A stretch of DNA of 64,000 nt, from the NCBI RefSeq assembly GCF_036884655.1, contig NC_088340.1:13232501-13296500 (forward strand), read 5' to 3'. Each line of letters starts with the position of its first letter. Position 1 is the first letter of the stretch. Both the position numbers and the translations under genes were made by a program. This DNA is from Musa acuminata AAA Group. Taxonomy: Eukaryota > Streptophyta > Magnoliopsida > Zingiberales > Musaceae. This document shows positions 23,294 through 35,052 of the stretch, piece by piece. The notes under the pieces are model-generated. The model was not told the origin of the DNA and did no database searches. It saw only the letters and a list, made by a program, of their open reading frames with translations.

Positions 23294-25660
23294 TGTCACA
23301 GACAAAACTATAAACGAGATGCTTGATGTAATGCTCATGTATGTCCGTTTATTTTAATTTTGTCTATGCTTTACATAGCATGTAAAGGGCTGACAATAGG
23401 CTTAGCAACCTCATTTTCTTTGGTTTTAGTGTCCGTCCTAGGCTTGCAAATAAATGTTATGTCATGTGAGCACTTGTAAAGATTTCAGACTATAGTGGAC
23501 CAGTTTGGACCCTTTGTTGTGTGATCATTCAGAGCTTGTGAAGTCTGTTTATAATTTATATTGGCTATAAAGTGTTTACTGAAATAATTGCTTGTGGATC
23601 CCGAGTGAAACGTTTTCTCTAACCCGCTTTCTCTTTTGTATGTCCTAAGGGATCATAGGAGGTTTCGGGAAGGCTGACATTTACGGATGGACACGCAAAG
23701 GTATCGCATAACTTAGACAAAACTAGCTAAATACGTGACATATAGTATTAGAGTGGGACAAGCACATATAGAAATACTTGGTATACAAACGTGGGGGACC
23801 TAGCGGGACTGCATTGAGGGCAGGCAACACGTGCGATCGTTTGGGGAAAATGAGCATAGAGATGTATGGAAAAGGAGCCACTCAGAGGAGAGGGCATCTG
23901 AGATTGACATTCAGAGGAATGACCAACCCTTCACGCAAGAGGCACCATGAAGACAAGTAAGCTGGGAAGACTGCATAGTGCACAAAGGTTGGGATGGCTG
24001 AGTTTGAGCTATAACTCGACGTTAGCAACCATACTTATTGGTGATCAAAGCAAGCGAGGCACTTGGTGAAAGATGAGACCATGCAAAGTGGAATGAGTTG
24101 CTCAACGACTGAAAGAGTTTTGTAAAACTCATTGCTAATTCGAAGAACTTGGTACTTATACAAGGGCTTGTATGCGAACGATGGAATGTTCGTGGCCATC
24201 CCAAGGCGACTAAAACTCAACGCCATGGAGCATTGAAACTTTCTCTTCGATATGAGAAGGATACGTCCGTATGAGGCTGAAGTGTGCAGTGAGTTTGGCA
24301 TGTTGCTAGGCCTTAAGGGGTACAACAAGGGTTATATTAGCGAGGAGTCCTAATCTAGCAAATGCATTTATGGGGGCAGAATAATGCACACTTTATTCAG
24401 CAAGGCGAATTAGTCCAAGGGAATGGTAGTCTCTAAAACTTCCAGAGAGAAGGATGTGAAGAGAAAAGTTGCTCCAACAAGACAGATACCTTGGAGAGAT
24501 AAGTCTCAGTTCTTCAGAGGGAGAATCATGTGCAACAGACCGCACATGTTAAGAAGGAGTACCTCAAGACAATAACCCCACAAAGCTCAATAAACCGAGC
24601 GAGTGGCGAGGAGTTATCACATGATCTCGCATGAGATAATACATTGATGGATACATTACGAGATCAAGTGAGGGAGTGACCCGAAGTCCTTCACTTGATG
24701 GATACTCAATGCAAATCATAGTCGCTAACTCAACGCAAGGAATGCAAACACTTCGAGTGCTTCAGAAGTGTGAGCAAAAATCAGGCGAAGGCTAATAACC
24801 AACTCGATGCATGGAGTACAACCCTCGAGGAGGCAAGCAAAATCAAAGTAAACTTTGCCTTCTTAACTTTTAAGAGAACGGGCAAAACCGAGCACCTCAA
24901 TTCTCTTATCTATCTAGTAGATGAGCTTTGCACAGATTTAAAGGCCCTTCGAAGAAACCGAATGAAAGACAATAGTTGTCAAATCCTCACCAATGGTGAT
25001 CAATGCTATTAAGAGAAGATTATCTGCTTCATTTTCCTACAGAATATCAATCAAAATCAAAAGTGATGTGAACCTACTTAGAAGTGACAACTAAGTGAAA
25101 GAAGAATCGATAGGCAAATTGTACGGAGGAAGGACCCAAAAACTTTAAAGTCTGCGAGACGATACTCGTTAAAGCTCCAATAAGCATCCACCTAGTTCAA
25201 GTGACACAAGATATTTGAGAGACTGACATATACTAAGGATGGTCTTTTCCTTCATCCGATGGATCCACAGGAAATAACAGGGATCAACACAACTCAGTCG
25301 ACTCCACACCAGAGTCAGAGTCATTAGCGAGTTGAAGCAGCATGGTAGATCAAAGTTTGACTACTCAACAATAGTGGCAGAGTCCAGTTTGGAGCCAAAA
25401 GGCGCATTGTAACTAAAACAAAAGATTAAATACTCAGCAAAGGTAAGGAGATGTAGTGTCTGCAAAGGCTTCGATGAGGATGTCGAGGGAATAAGTGGGG
25501 GAGAATATCACAGACAAAACTATAAACAGGGTGTTTGATGTACTGCTCATGTATATCCATGTCTTTCGGTTTTGTTCATGCCTTGCATAGCATGTAAAAG
25601 GCTAGCAGTAGGCTTAGTAGCCCTATTTTCTTTAGTTTTAGTATCCACCCTAGGCTTGCA
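23294..25660 (+). mobile_element. Decayed LTR retroelement (non-coding) in GS intron
   Basis: A direct repeat that starts 'tgtcacagacaaaactataa' at 23294 and 'tatcacagacaaaactataa' at 25506. The left copy (to about 23740) ends with ACA and is followed by a primer-site-like 'tagtattagagtggg'. The right copy is preceded by a purine tract 'aagtgggggagaa' and is cut off near 25660, where repeat A' begins. The interior has no recognisable gag or pol and only short open frames. This fits a large non-autonomous derivative or a heavily decayed LTR element. Confidence 0.65.
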
Positions 25661-26066
25661 AATAAACATGATCAAGGAGCTTATTTGGAGTTTCAAATCT
25701 TTCAAAATATATAAGTAATTAAAAAATATAATATATGGTTATAAAGATCTTATGATAATCTACAAGTAGATACTAAGATCCACTCAAGAATATCATGGGA
25801 AGACTATTCTCAATGAGCCTAAAATTACCTACTTATCATTTTTATTTCTATGTTTCTTTCAATTATCTCATATTATTTAGTTAATTAATTTTTAAGACGT
25901 AGAACTAGTATAAATAAAAGCTCCCTCTAAGACTATTTTTCATATAAAAATAATATCTTTCAAATATCGTAAAAAAAAAATTAATATAAAGAGTTGATTG
26001 CTCTCCTTTCCCTTTATATGGATAATTTAATAGAATTATTTCTAGTAATATTTTCTTAAATTTTAC
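25659..26066 (+). repeat. Direct repeat A' (AT-rich)
   Basis: Partner of 22611-23007. It begins at the broken end of the decayed element's 3' LTR, with 'aaataaa' shared at the join, and runs up to the GS exon border. Confidence 0.6.
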
Positions 26067-26916
26067 CTCAAGGGTATAGCAAGATACCCATAACTCATGA
26101 CAAGCAGAAATTCCAACAGCAGGCCCTACTTGAAGCTCCAGTTTCATCGAATAGATGAAGTTAATAAGGAAAACAACAGGCAAAATGTAATTCTGAACTA
26201 CTTGACAAAAGATCAGCAGACACTAATCAGCCCAGTGAAGATGAATAAAGCATCGATGCTGCGTCCAAAATGTCATACGGATGTAACTGATAAAGATATG
26301 TAATTTGACATCACTTCGCCATTGATTCCGCTAATATTAATTCCAGCATAGAGGCATGCCTTGTAATGAGAATTAGCAATGTCACACCCAAACGCCTTGT
26401 CGACTCCGGCACATCAATAGTATGGGCCCCACATAAAGAACTAAAGTTTTCAAGAGGTTGCAACTCTGGGGAACTAGAGGAAAATTTTAGGCAAAATTTA
26501 AAATAATTTATCCCTTTAAAGGAAATTACTCAGGTCAAATACTTGATCATTCATCCATCGAATCGTTGTTCAATAATTTTCCTTCATGAATAGGTGAAAC
26601 TCAGCATATTACCTTCTTTACTAATAAGTAAGTGCAAATGATAGGCTAAAATTTGTAATGTTTTAGGATTAAACAAATACTAACAAGAACAAAAATTACC
26701 AAGCTTAGACGTATAAATATCGATCGATCCATCAATCTATCTACAAGTTAAATTAACTGACTATAGTATTAAGAACAACCTTGGAACGAGGAAAACAAGA
26801 TAAGAAATAACAGCATCAGATCAGGACCTGAGGACAAGGAAATCTATCAAGTGGTCACCCAAGAGGCCACTGAGACTCCTCCTGAAGCAGAGTGGTATTC
26901 CTGCTCAATGCCACAC
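26067..26916 (-). pseudogene. GS pseudogene, middle exons
   Basis: Three exons, in order: 26916-26820 (after a 'ttctttcag' acceptor; 'IEQEY' then a one-base insertion and stops), 26413-26312 ('[18 protein letters not shown]' and '[14 protein letters not shown]', almost unbroken), and about 26155-26067 ('LELQVGPAVGISACHELW', ending at a GTAAAA donor). They show that the whole region between the retroelements is the body of one old gene. Confidence 0.85.
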
Positions 26917-27654
26917 CTGAAAGAATGAATCCTGGTTAGAAATTAACACAAGGCCATAGTGTAAATTCTGTATAAATTCAATAAACATGTGCTTTCGATT
27001 GAAAAACATGTGTTAGAGTCACTGTCAGACGATCAATTAGGATTTGTGTAATTTTCCTACTTGCATAGTATGAAATTGTCCTTTACAAACCACAGAACAA
27101 ATTACTCGAGCACTTCAAATTTTGAAAACAGCAATATTTCATCTTGCTCGTGCTTACGAGGGCCAAGTGGAATAATGACTTCAAAGAGATATGTTCACGA
27201 AAAGCAACATAAGAACAAAATATATTCTTGCAGTTGACATTGTTATGTCAAAATCAGTTAGGGGTGGTATGTCAACTGGAAGTTTAGGAAGGCCAATAAA
27301 GCGCTTCTAGATCAGATGAGGTTTATTCTTCTGAACAACAAGAAAGGTATGTATAGTAATATTATTATATCCAATTTATTTGATTTCAATCTTGGCATAA
27401 AAGTTGTTCCGCATTACAGATAGTATGTTTACATATTTTATGCTAACAAATGGTATCAAAGCCAAGTTATTAAGATCAAATATATTAGATCTATTATTTT
27501 TGTTTACAATGCGTGAATGATTCATTGGATATTATTGATATGTTTTTTCTATATAATTTGCTCTATTACTGATTATGAGCAATGTATAATTTTATGTTTT
27601 CATCGATGAATTTACTATTTACTATCATCGATGTTATTGAGATGATAATCTCTG

Positions 27655-28290
27655 TTGATCGTTGTCGACGAAGGGCCGTGTACCACCCTGCAGCCGCGCA
27701 TCACGGTCGTGCGCGGGCAGCGGTCCGCTTGCAAGCGGTGGCGGCACCACGGGCATCCCGCACCGCCTGTGAACGCGGTGATCGCGGAAGGCGGCGGCTG
27801 CACCCCGTGTGAAGGCGGCGGCCGTCCTCACGCATAATGGTGGCGCCCGCAAAAGGCGCCTACGGAAGGGCGGTGGCCGCAGATGGCGGCAGCTGTTGCC
27901 CCCGTGGACAATGGGCAGCGACAGCGGCCGCGCTAAGGTGGTGGCCAAGCACGCGGGCAGGAACCGCGGCAGCCGCGCGCAGGTAGTACCAGCGATCACG
28001 CGCGGGCACGAGCGGCACAGGCAGCGCCGCGGCGTGGCAACCGCGCACCGACGGCGGCCACGCGTTGGCAGCAGCCACGCGTGGGCTATGGCCGCTCGTG
28101 GGTAGAGGCAGCCCCCGCGGCGGCAGCGGTCGCACGCGGGTAGGTACCGCCGCAGCGGCCGCACGCGGGTAGGTACCGCCGCAGCGGCCGCGAGCTGGCA
28201 ACAGTTGAGGCCAACCGTGCGCGCCGTCCGCAGGCAGGAAAGGCCACAACGCCGCACCGCGGCAGAGGCAGCAAGGCAGATTAGGGTTTT
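27655..28290 (+). other. GC-rich leader of the decayed copia element
   Basis: About 630 bp of very GC-rich sequence (CGGCGG, GCGCGGGC words) in an otherwise AT-rich element, starting about 190 bp after the primer site. It includes a repeated 'cgcacgcgggtaggtaccg' unit near 28130-28180 and ends at 'attagggtttttt'. Long open frames on both strands are by-products of GC content. The minus-strand copia element has the same layout. Confidence 0.7.
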
Positions 28291-28817
28291 TTGGCATAAT
28301 TACGATTTTGACCTCGAGGCTAGGGTTTTATAAAATTACAATTCTTCCCTTTGCAAATTTCGTAATTCCAGCTTATGTTCTGTCAACATATTTATAATTT
28401 TACCATCGGTCTAATTTCTGCCAAATTACATTTCTGCCATGAATCGCATATTTTTGATTTATATCCTATCAAATATTTATAGTTTTATTATTATGAAATT
28501 GAGAAATTTGGTTTGTATTCTCAATTATAAAATTAATAAATATAATTTATTATAATTATGATTAAATTTAATCATGATTATATTTTGGTTATTTGATTGG
28601 ATTTAATTTTTGATTAAAAAATTATAAATTATGGTTTACTTTATAGTTTTCTCATATGAATTATTGATTATATATATGATAAATAAAATCTAATTATTGT
28701 TCTTAAATATTTATTTAGTTATTCACATGTATTTGAAATTATGAAATAATATTTACCTTTCACATGAAGGCATGATTTATATATTATCATGATTATCATA
28801 TGAGTTTTCTTTTGCTG

Positions 28818-28973
28818 ATTAATGTTTAATAATTATTATGGTTATTATTCTATTATTGAACTACTTAGCATTAATGTTCAATAATTATTATGGTTATTAT
28901 TTTATTATTAAACTACTTAACATTAATGTTCAATAATTATTATGGTTGTTATTCTATTATTGAACTACTTAGT
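28818..28973 (+). repeat. Three 52-bp tandem units
   Basis: Three near-identical 52-bp units beginning 'attaatgtt(c/t)aataattat' and ending 'aaactacttaac' or close variants. They lie in the AT-rich region after the leader. Confidence 0.8.
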
Positions 28974-28981
28974 ATAAATTA

Positions 28982-29515
28982 AAGAAATTTGATGAATATT
29001 ATTTGTAATTCATCTCTTTAAGTTTTATCTGACTTGTAGTTACCAAAGTGGCCTTGGATGATAAACTTTTGTGATATTAATTACAATAAAGGTCTTATCA
29101 TTTATAGGACATTTTAGATTGTATTTTATATTTTTGTATTAGTCCTACAACCATCAAATTGACCTGGACCGATAATTTATAAAATACATTATAAAATTAG
29201 TCCTAAATGATATTAAATAAAAATAATATTCACAATGACAGTTTGAATCAGAATAAAGAAATGTAGTGAATATTATTTGTAATTTATCTTCCTAAGTTTT
29301 ATTTGACCTATAGCTATCAAAGTAGCCTGGGATGATATGCTTATGGGGTATGAATTACAATAAAGTTCATGTCATTCATGGGATATTTTAGATTGTATTT
29401 TATCTTTTTGTATTGGTCTTGCAACCACCAAAGTGACCTAGACCAATAATCTATAAAATACATTATGGAATTCATCCTAAATGATATTAAATAAAATAAT
29501 ATTCATGATAGCATA
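28982..29515 (+). repeat. ~260-bp duplication in the decayed copia element
   Basis: Two diverged direct copies (about 28982-29240 and 29256-29515) share 'gaatattatttgtaatt', 'attttagattgtatttta' and 'ctaaatgatattaaata' in the same order. Confidence 0.7.
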
Positions 29516-32500
29516 TATAATTATGAGATTTAGATAATCCGAAAGGAGAATCTATTTCAAATAATTATGTGATGGGATAGGATGATACGGTTTTGGATAT
29601 TCTTACAGTTTAGGGTTGTATACCCTAACAATACTATTTTATAAGAATGATATCAGTCATCCATAAGTAATCTTGAGTGAACACTAGATATGTCAATATT
29701 TCACCCTAAGGTGAAATATAGATGATATCAATAGTTCATCATATTTTGGAAACTCAAAGCATTAATGTTATATTATTATAGTGGTACTTTCTTTATTATA
29801 TTTTTGTAAATGTCCCTATACTTTCTTAAATAAATAGCTTGAGCATATATAAGTTGTATTGAGTGAGTGAGATCTTGATCAGATTAATTGAATAGAACAT
29901 AATCTTAATTACTGAAAGTTCTGTGAAATAAATAATTAAGGTGATTGATCAAGAAATGTATGAAAGACTCAATTTTATGATATTTAGACTTTAGTACAGT
30001 TTACAACTAGTGCATGAGAATATCTAAGGATCAATTTAAATTATCTGATAAGTCATTAGTTGACACCTTACTATGATAGTATTTGAGGAATTTAAGATTA
30101 TATCTTCAAAATAAATGATAAAGCTATAAGTTCAAGACTTATAATATTTTGAGTATTACTCAAGGAGTAGGTAACACTAAAATAAAGATGAAGCGTAAGT
30201 CCACCTGAGTTTATAATTACTATATAAACTCATAAAAGAATATCTTCATAAGATTTGATTTGATTTGAAATGTTATGTGATGAAGAAATATGCTATAAGA
30301 TTTGATTTGAAATGAAAAAGGTATAAATATAACATTTATATGGTTCAAATCAAATATTATAGATATTATTGATGGATTAATTTGATGCTTCAACATATGT
30401 TACCAATAATAGATATTCATTAAAAAAAAATAAAAAGGGATAAAACCAAAAGAGAATGAGATATTTATCAATATAGGGAATCATCTTAAAGTGAAAGCGA
30501 TATTAGTTTATATTTATCACTTATATCTAAAGATGATTCAATTTGATAAATCTTGAGAATTCATGTTGTGTTTTTATAATTTTAGGAATTTGAGTTCTTT
30601 ACCTAGAATTATTAAAATATTATTTCTCTTTTGGTAGTTGTAAACTTACTATGATTCAATAAAATTAACCTTTGAATTCTGTATAATAGTCTATACAGAA
30701 TTAATATGAATCATAAGTTTACAATGATCCTACAATTAAATATTGAAGTGAAATGTAGTTTTATAAACTCCTTGAGATTATGTTTATCACTCTATGCTTT
30801 TGTCTCATTAAAGAGAGGTATTTTATAATCATATAAATAATCTGTTAAGATATCATTATATATATCTAATTCATGTAAAGTCTATGACCATTTACACTCT
30901 TGAAGCATATATAAATGAAGTTGATAGACAATTAGATAAAAAAGTCAAGATCATCATAGATGATAAATTTTATGATATGTATGATGAACCCAATTATAAT
31001 TCTTTTGCTAGATTCTTAGAAAAATAGGGTATATGATTTACCAGAGGTGTTACAGTAGAATATGATTGTCGAAAGATATCATCGTACCTTATAGATATGG
31101 TTAAGAGCAATGATAAGTTATTCTTTTGTACCAAAATCAACGTGAGAAGAAGCTCCAAGGACAACTATGTATATCTTGAATGGTGTTCCTAGTAAGTAAA
31201 TTATATGATTTTTTTTTTAAGTTATGAAATAATAGGAAACCTGACTTAAGATATTTATATATTTGAGATTGTCCTATGGAGATAAGGATCTTCAACTCAC
31301 ATAAAAGAAAATTAAATTTAATAATTATTTTTAAATATTTTATTATCTATTTAGAAAAGTTTAAAAGGATACATGTCTTATTGCTCTAATCATAGTACGA
31401 GGACAATTAAATATGGTAATGTAAGATTTCTATAAAATAGTAAATTAGTGGGAGTGAAATTCTCGAAATTTAATTTTGATATAAAAGAGATACAAGTTAA
31501 TACTCCTTTATTATTCGAGAGATTGTTGTTACTCAAATCATTAAATGATTTGATAAAAGTGAACAACAAAATAATATTACTAAACTCCCACATTATATTG
31601 ATATCATTATTAATGGTCTTATAAAATAACCATAATTGATAACTTTGAGAATATCTCAAAGGGGAAGGAATCATGTCATTTATGATTTTTATATTATATA
31701 TCTACAAAAATTATATTATGATATAGGAATCAGAATGGATCTCTTATTTTTATCACGGGTCATGAAAAGTAATATGATGCAATAAAAGAAGAATTAAAAA
31801 ATTAATAATCAGAATGGTGTCTGATAAATTTATCGAATTATCCAATAATTGTAAAAGAGTCTATTATATAAATGTAACTCACAACAATGATATATAAGGT
31901 TTTTGATATCATTATTTCATATTTAAGGTAAATACTATTAATCAATATTTATATCAGTGGGAGCAAGTTTATTATATTGGTCTTATATATGGATAATATT
32001 TTTCCTTACCAATAGTGATCTTGATTTATTATACTAAATCAAGAAATTTGTCACTAAAAATTTTAAGATGGTTGATATGAATGAGACATCTTATATTATT
32101 AACATTGAGTAATTCAATGATAGACCTCAATGATTATAAAGATTGTCTTTGAAAGGATATATCAACCGAGTCTTGAAAAGATTTTAATATACAACTTTGT
32201 TTAGTCAATCATAAAAGCAAAGTTTTAGTCAATAGTAAATGTTTTAAAATGACTTGAAAAGAATCAGATAAAGAAGATATTCTTTGTATATGCGCAGTTG
32301 GAAGTCTATGCTCAAGCCTGTGTTAGAAAAGATGTCAGTTTTTATAGTTAAAATATTGGGTATATATTGGAGTTATCCAGAAGTAAAAACATTAAAGGAC
32401 TACAGAGAAAGTAATAAGATATCCGGAAGGGACAAAGGATAATATGCTCACATGTATGAAATTATATTAGCTTAAAATAATGATATTTTTCAGATGCTGA

Positions 32501-33368
32501 TTATATAAATTATCTTGAAAATAGGAAATCCACCTTACGGTTAATATATATATCAATTAGAGGGGTAATTTATTATTATTAATAATAGAAGTTGATTTTG
32601 TGGCATGCTTTAAGGCCACTAATCAAATTTTTTACTACAAAATTTTTATCTCAGAACTTGGTGTAGTCAGACTCAATTACCAAGTTGTTGAAGATATTTT
32701 ATGACATTGCAATAGTTTTCTTCTCTAAGAATGATAAGTACTATTGCATCTACATACATTATGGTATAAAGTACTTGATGGTTAGAAAAGATGAGTTCCA
32801 AAACATATAATGCCAATTAATTACTTGAGTTCCACTATATTGATTGCTGATCCATTCACTTAGGACTTATAGTCTAAAGTATTTTGAAAAAACATGTTCT
32901 TATGATTGAGTTTGTGAGTAACCCATGAAGAATATGGTGATGCATGTTTGAGTGGATACTAAAACTGATATTCTTACTTACTTATTTAAAGTTATTTGTT
33001 TCTGCTATCATGTTCACAATTATGTATGTACATATTATGGTTGAATGTGATGACAAGATTATCTTGACAAGATAAATTATAGGGGTCATTTTGGACTGTA
33101 TTAGGAAATGCTAATAATATTGTGGTACATAGAAGGAAGTGTGACAACATACAACCGCTATGACTCATATTGTTAGTCAGACTTAATATATTATTATTAT
33201 TATTATTGGACTTATTGGTCTATTTTCTAAAATTCACGCACGTGTATATAGTTTTTTCAAAAATTTCAGAATCCAATTGAGTCAAATTATTTTTAAATAA
33301 ATTTTGTTTATTTATTTTTGATTTTAAGTCTTTTTGTATCTTATCAATTATTGAGCCAAGTGGGAGAA

Positions 33369-33837
33369 TGTTAGATTATATGACCCTATTTAATTAGGTA
33401 AGATATATTATAGATATGATTGGATTCTGATTATGGTTATTGGCCAATAGAAAAGAAGTCCATATTAAAATAAAATCCTTAGGAGATAACCTTGATGGGA
33501 GGAACTCTCATAATAACTTATCCTAGGACCTCTAGGGGCTAAGGGCCATCATCATGTGTATTAGAGTGCAGTAGCATCTCAACAATTGAAAGATTAAGGT
33601 TTTTCTCTCAATCTACCTCTCCCATAATTCCCTAATCCATCAATCTAGGTGATTCTGTGAAAAGATAGAAAGAGAGGAGAAGGATCTAGTTCTCCTTGCA
33701 TATCTTTGCAGATTGATATTTCAGATCCGAAGAAAGGTATGTATCGTAATATTATTAGATCTAATTTATTTGATTTTAATCTTGGCATAAATTTTTTTTC
33801 GCATTACAAATAGTTGATTACAGATTTTATGCTAACA
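33369..33837 (+). repeat. 3' LTR of the decayed copia element
   Basis: 469 bp, TG to CA ends. The last ~108 bp match 27341-27448 ('agaaaggtatgta' to 'tgctaaca'). Confidence 0.85.
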
Positions 33838-33943
33838 TATTCGTCTTCTAATTTGATTTCTAACGTTGAATAAATGACAACTTATAATATCAAATAAGAA
33901 GCTATCAACATCTTTTACAAAGAATGCCAGGTATAAATTATTA

Positions 33944-34395
33944 TAAGGCTCCTCGACCATCACATCAGGGTGGCTATAGATCTTCTGCGTGTTGAACCTT
34001 TTGTTAGTAGAGATCGGATCTCCTGCCGGTGCATAGGGACCACAAATCACCAAAATACATATATATTTGTACCATTAAAGAAAATCTACCCTAGAAAAGG
34101 AAGGAAACCCTTAAATTTATCAGAATATTATTTCCTCTTCTAAATGGACCCTTGAACACCGCCTGAGGGCTAACTAAAAAGTGGGAAACAAACATAAGTA
34201 TCCAAAGGAAAAGAGGGAGAAATCGAACATAATTCTCTATTATGATATAAGACCGCACCCACTATAAGATGACTTCATTGTCGTCCCATGGAGCTTGACC
34301 CGCACTAGATCCGTCATAGTTCCGCTTGGGTAGAGGTAAAATCACGAGTACAAACCCTAGCCTCGCTCCTCATGTCCATGCCCCACCCTCCAATC
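33944..34395 (-). pseudogene. GS pseudogene, N-terminal exons
   Basis: Two degenerate exons. The first starts after an acceptor at 34396 and keeps 'GMDMRSEAR', then loses the frame and later shows 'GQAPWDDNEVIL' in another frame. The second matches the GS block with '[21 protein letters not shown]' and ends near 33944. The decayed copia element begins about 100 bp farther on, in the following intron. Confidence 0.8.
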
Positions 34396-35052
34396 CTAAA
34401 ACCACAGAAAGAGGAATCAATCATCGATGATCTACGACAACCGCATGAAAGGTCAAGGAGAATAATGATGGATCGAGGGGTATGTGTAGCTACGATTACC
34501 ATATGTACTCGGCGATGATATTCTCGGTGAGGTTAATCGAGGTTGATGAGATCTCAACCAACCGAAATAAAGAAAACAAACGGAGATAGAGAGTGGTACC
34601 AGAGGGAGGGAGTCTATTTAAAGCAAATGGGATCAAAATAAATGAAAATAAAAAATATTAATAAAGAGGAAAAAAAAGATATTTACATCCACATCGACAA
34701 ATATAATTAATAATACAAAATAATATTTCCAGGGATTTAATTCGGTGTCGTGGAGCGGTCTCGTCGTACGTGGCTTTGCGTGGGCGTGACACGTTTCAAT
34801 TTGGCTCGTCGTAGATGAATGGAGCGACTCGTCCATCGATTTGGCGCGACTTATGGGTGTCGAAGACGTTTCATGGGATTCTTGAACCTATCGGAATCTT
34901 TGCCACGGCATAAAAATCCTTAACGCCATATGTGGATAGATGATACTTGATACACAGGGGTGGACGGGATACACCGTTTCATAGGGATAACTGCACTGTT
35001 AATGCTCCACCAGTAATTCCCTGAAACGATGGTTATTTTGGACACCATGAGC
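34396..35052. other. Intergenic between GS pseudogene start and YSL 3' end
   Basis: The higher coordinates belong to the YSL 3' UTR and the lower ones to the former 5' part of the GS pseudogene. No further GS exon, promoter or ORF could be supported. Confidence 0.4.

Larger units (their letters stand above)
27341..33837 (+). mobile_element. Decayed Ty1/copia retrotransposon in GS intron
   Basis: The 3' LTR is 33369-33837 (TGTTAGA to GCTAACA), after a purine tract 'caagtgggagaa'. Only the last 108 bp of the 5' LTR remain (27341-27448), followed by 'tggtatcaaagcc' (27451-27463), a near match to the initiator-tRNA-Met primer site. The order inside is GC-rich leader, AT-rich gag region, then pol remnants: integrase-like at 30880-31120, RT with 'YMDNIFLT' in place of YVDD at about 31950-32170, and RNase H with 'FSDADYINYLENRKST' at about 32480-32860. 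Many stops and frameshifts make it dead. It lies in the GS intron between the '[10 protein letters not shown]' and 'IEQEY' exons. Confidence 0.85.
16620..34395 (-). pseudogene. Glutamine synthetase (GS) pseudogene split by retroelements
   Basis: Remains of one GS gene, in correct exon order on the minus strand over about 18 kb. From 5' to 3': 'GGWGMDMRSEAR..GQAPWDDNEVIL' (34395-34250), '[18 protein letters not shown]' to '[10 protein letters not shown]' (34055-33944), a frameshifted 'IEQEY' exon (26916-26820), '[18 protein letters not shown]' (26413-26312), 'LELQVGPAVGISACHELW' (26155-26067), 'RITEIAG' (22455-22433), 'VVLSLDPKPIQ' (17438-17403), a 'GAHTN' exon (17320-17267), '[23 protein letters not shown]' (17198-17032) and 'GIANRGASIRV' (16663-16620). 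GS makes glutamine from glutamate, ammonia and ATP. Frameshifts, stops, a lost splice site, a missing last exon and three retroelement insertions make it non-functional. The cytosolic type is inferred from sequence style only. Confidence 0.88.

Noticed and set aside
27634..28257. GC-rich ORF of 207 codons, as a possible gene in an AT-rich region
   Set aside because: It lies in the copia leader just after the primer site; composition alone keeps frames open.
33850..33945. Continuation of the GS exon into 'KDV' region near 33900
   Set aside because: The true 'IEQEY' exon is at 26916-26820; this stretch is more likely intron that happens to be open.
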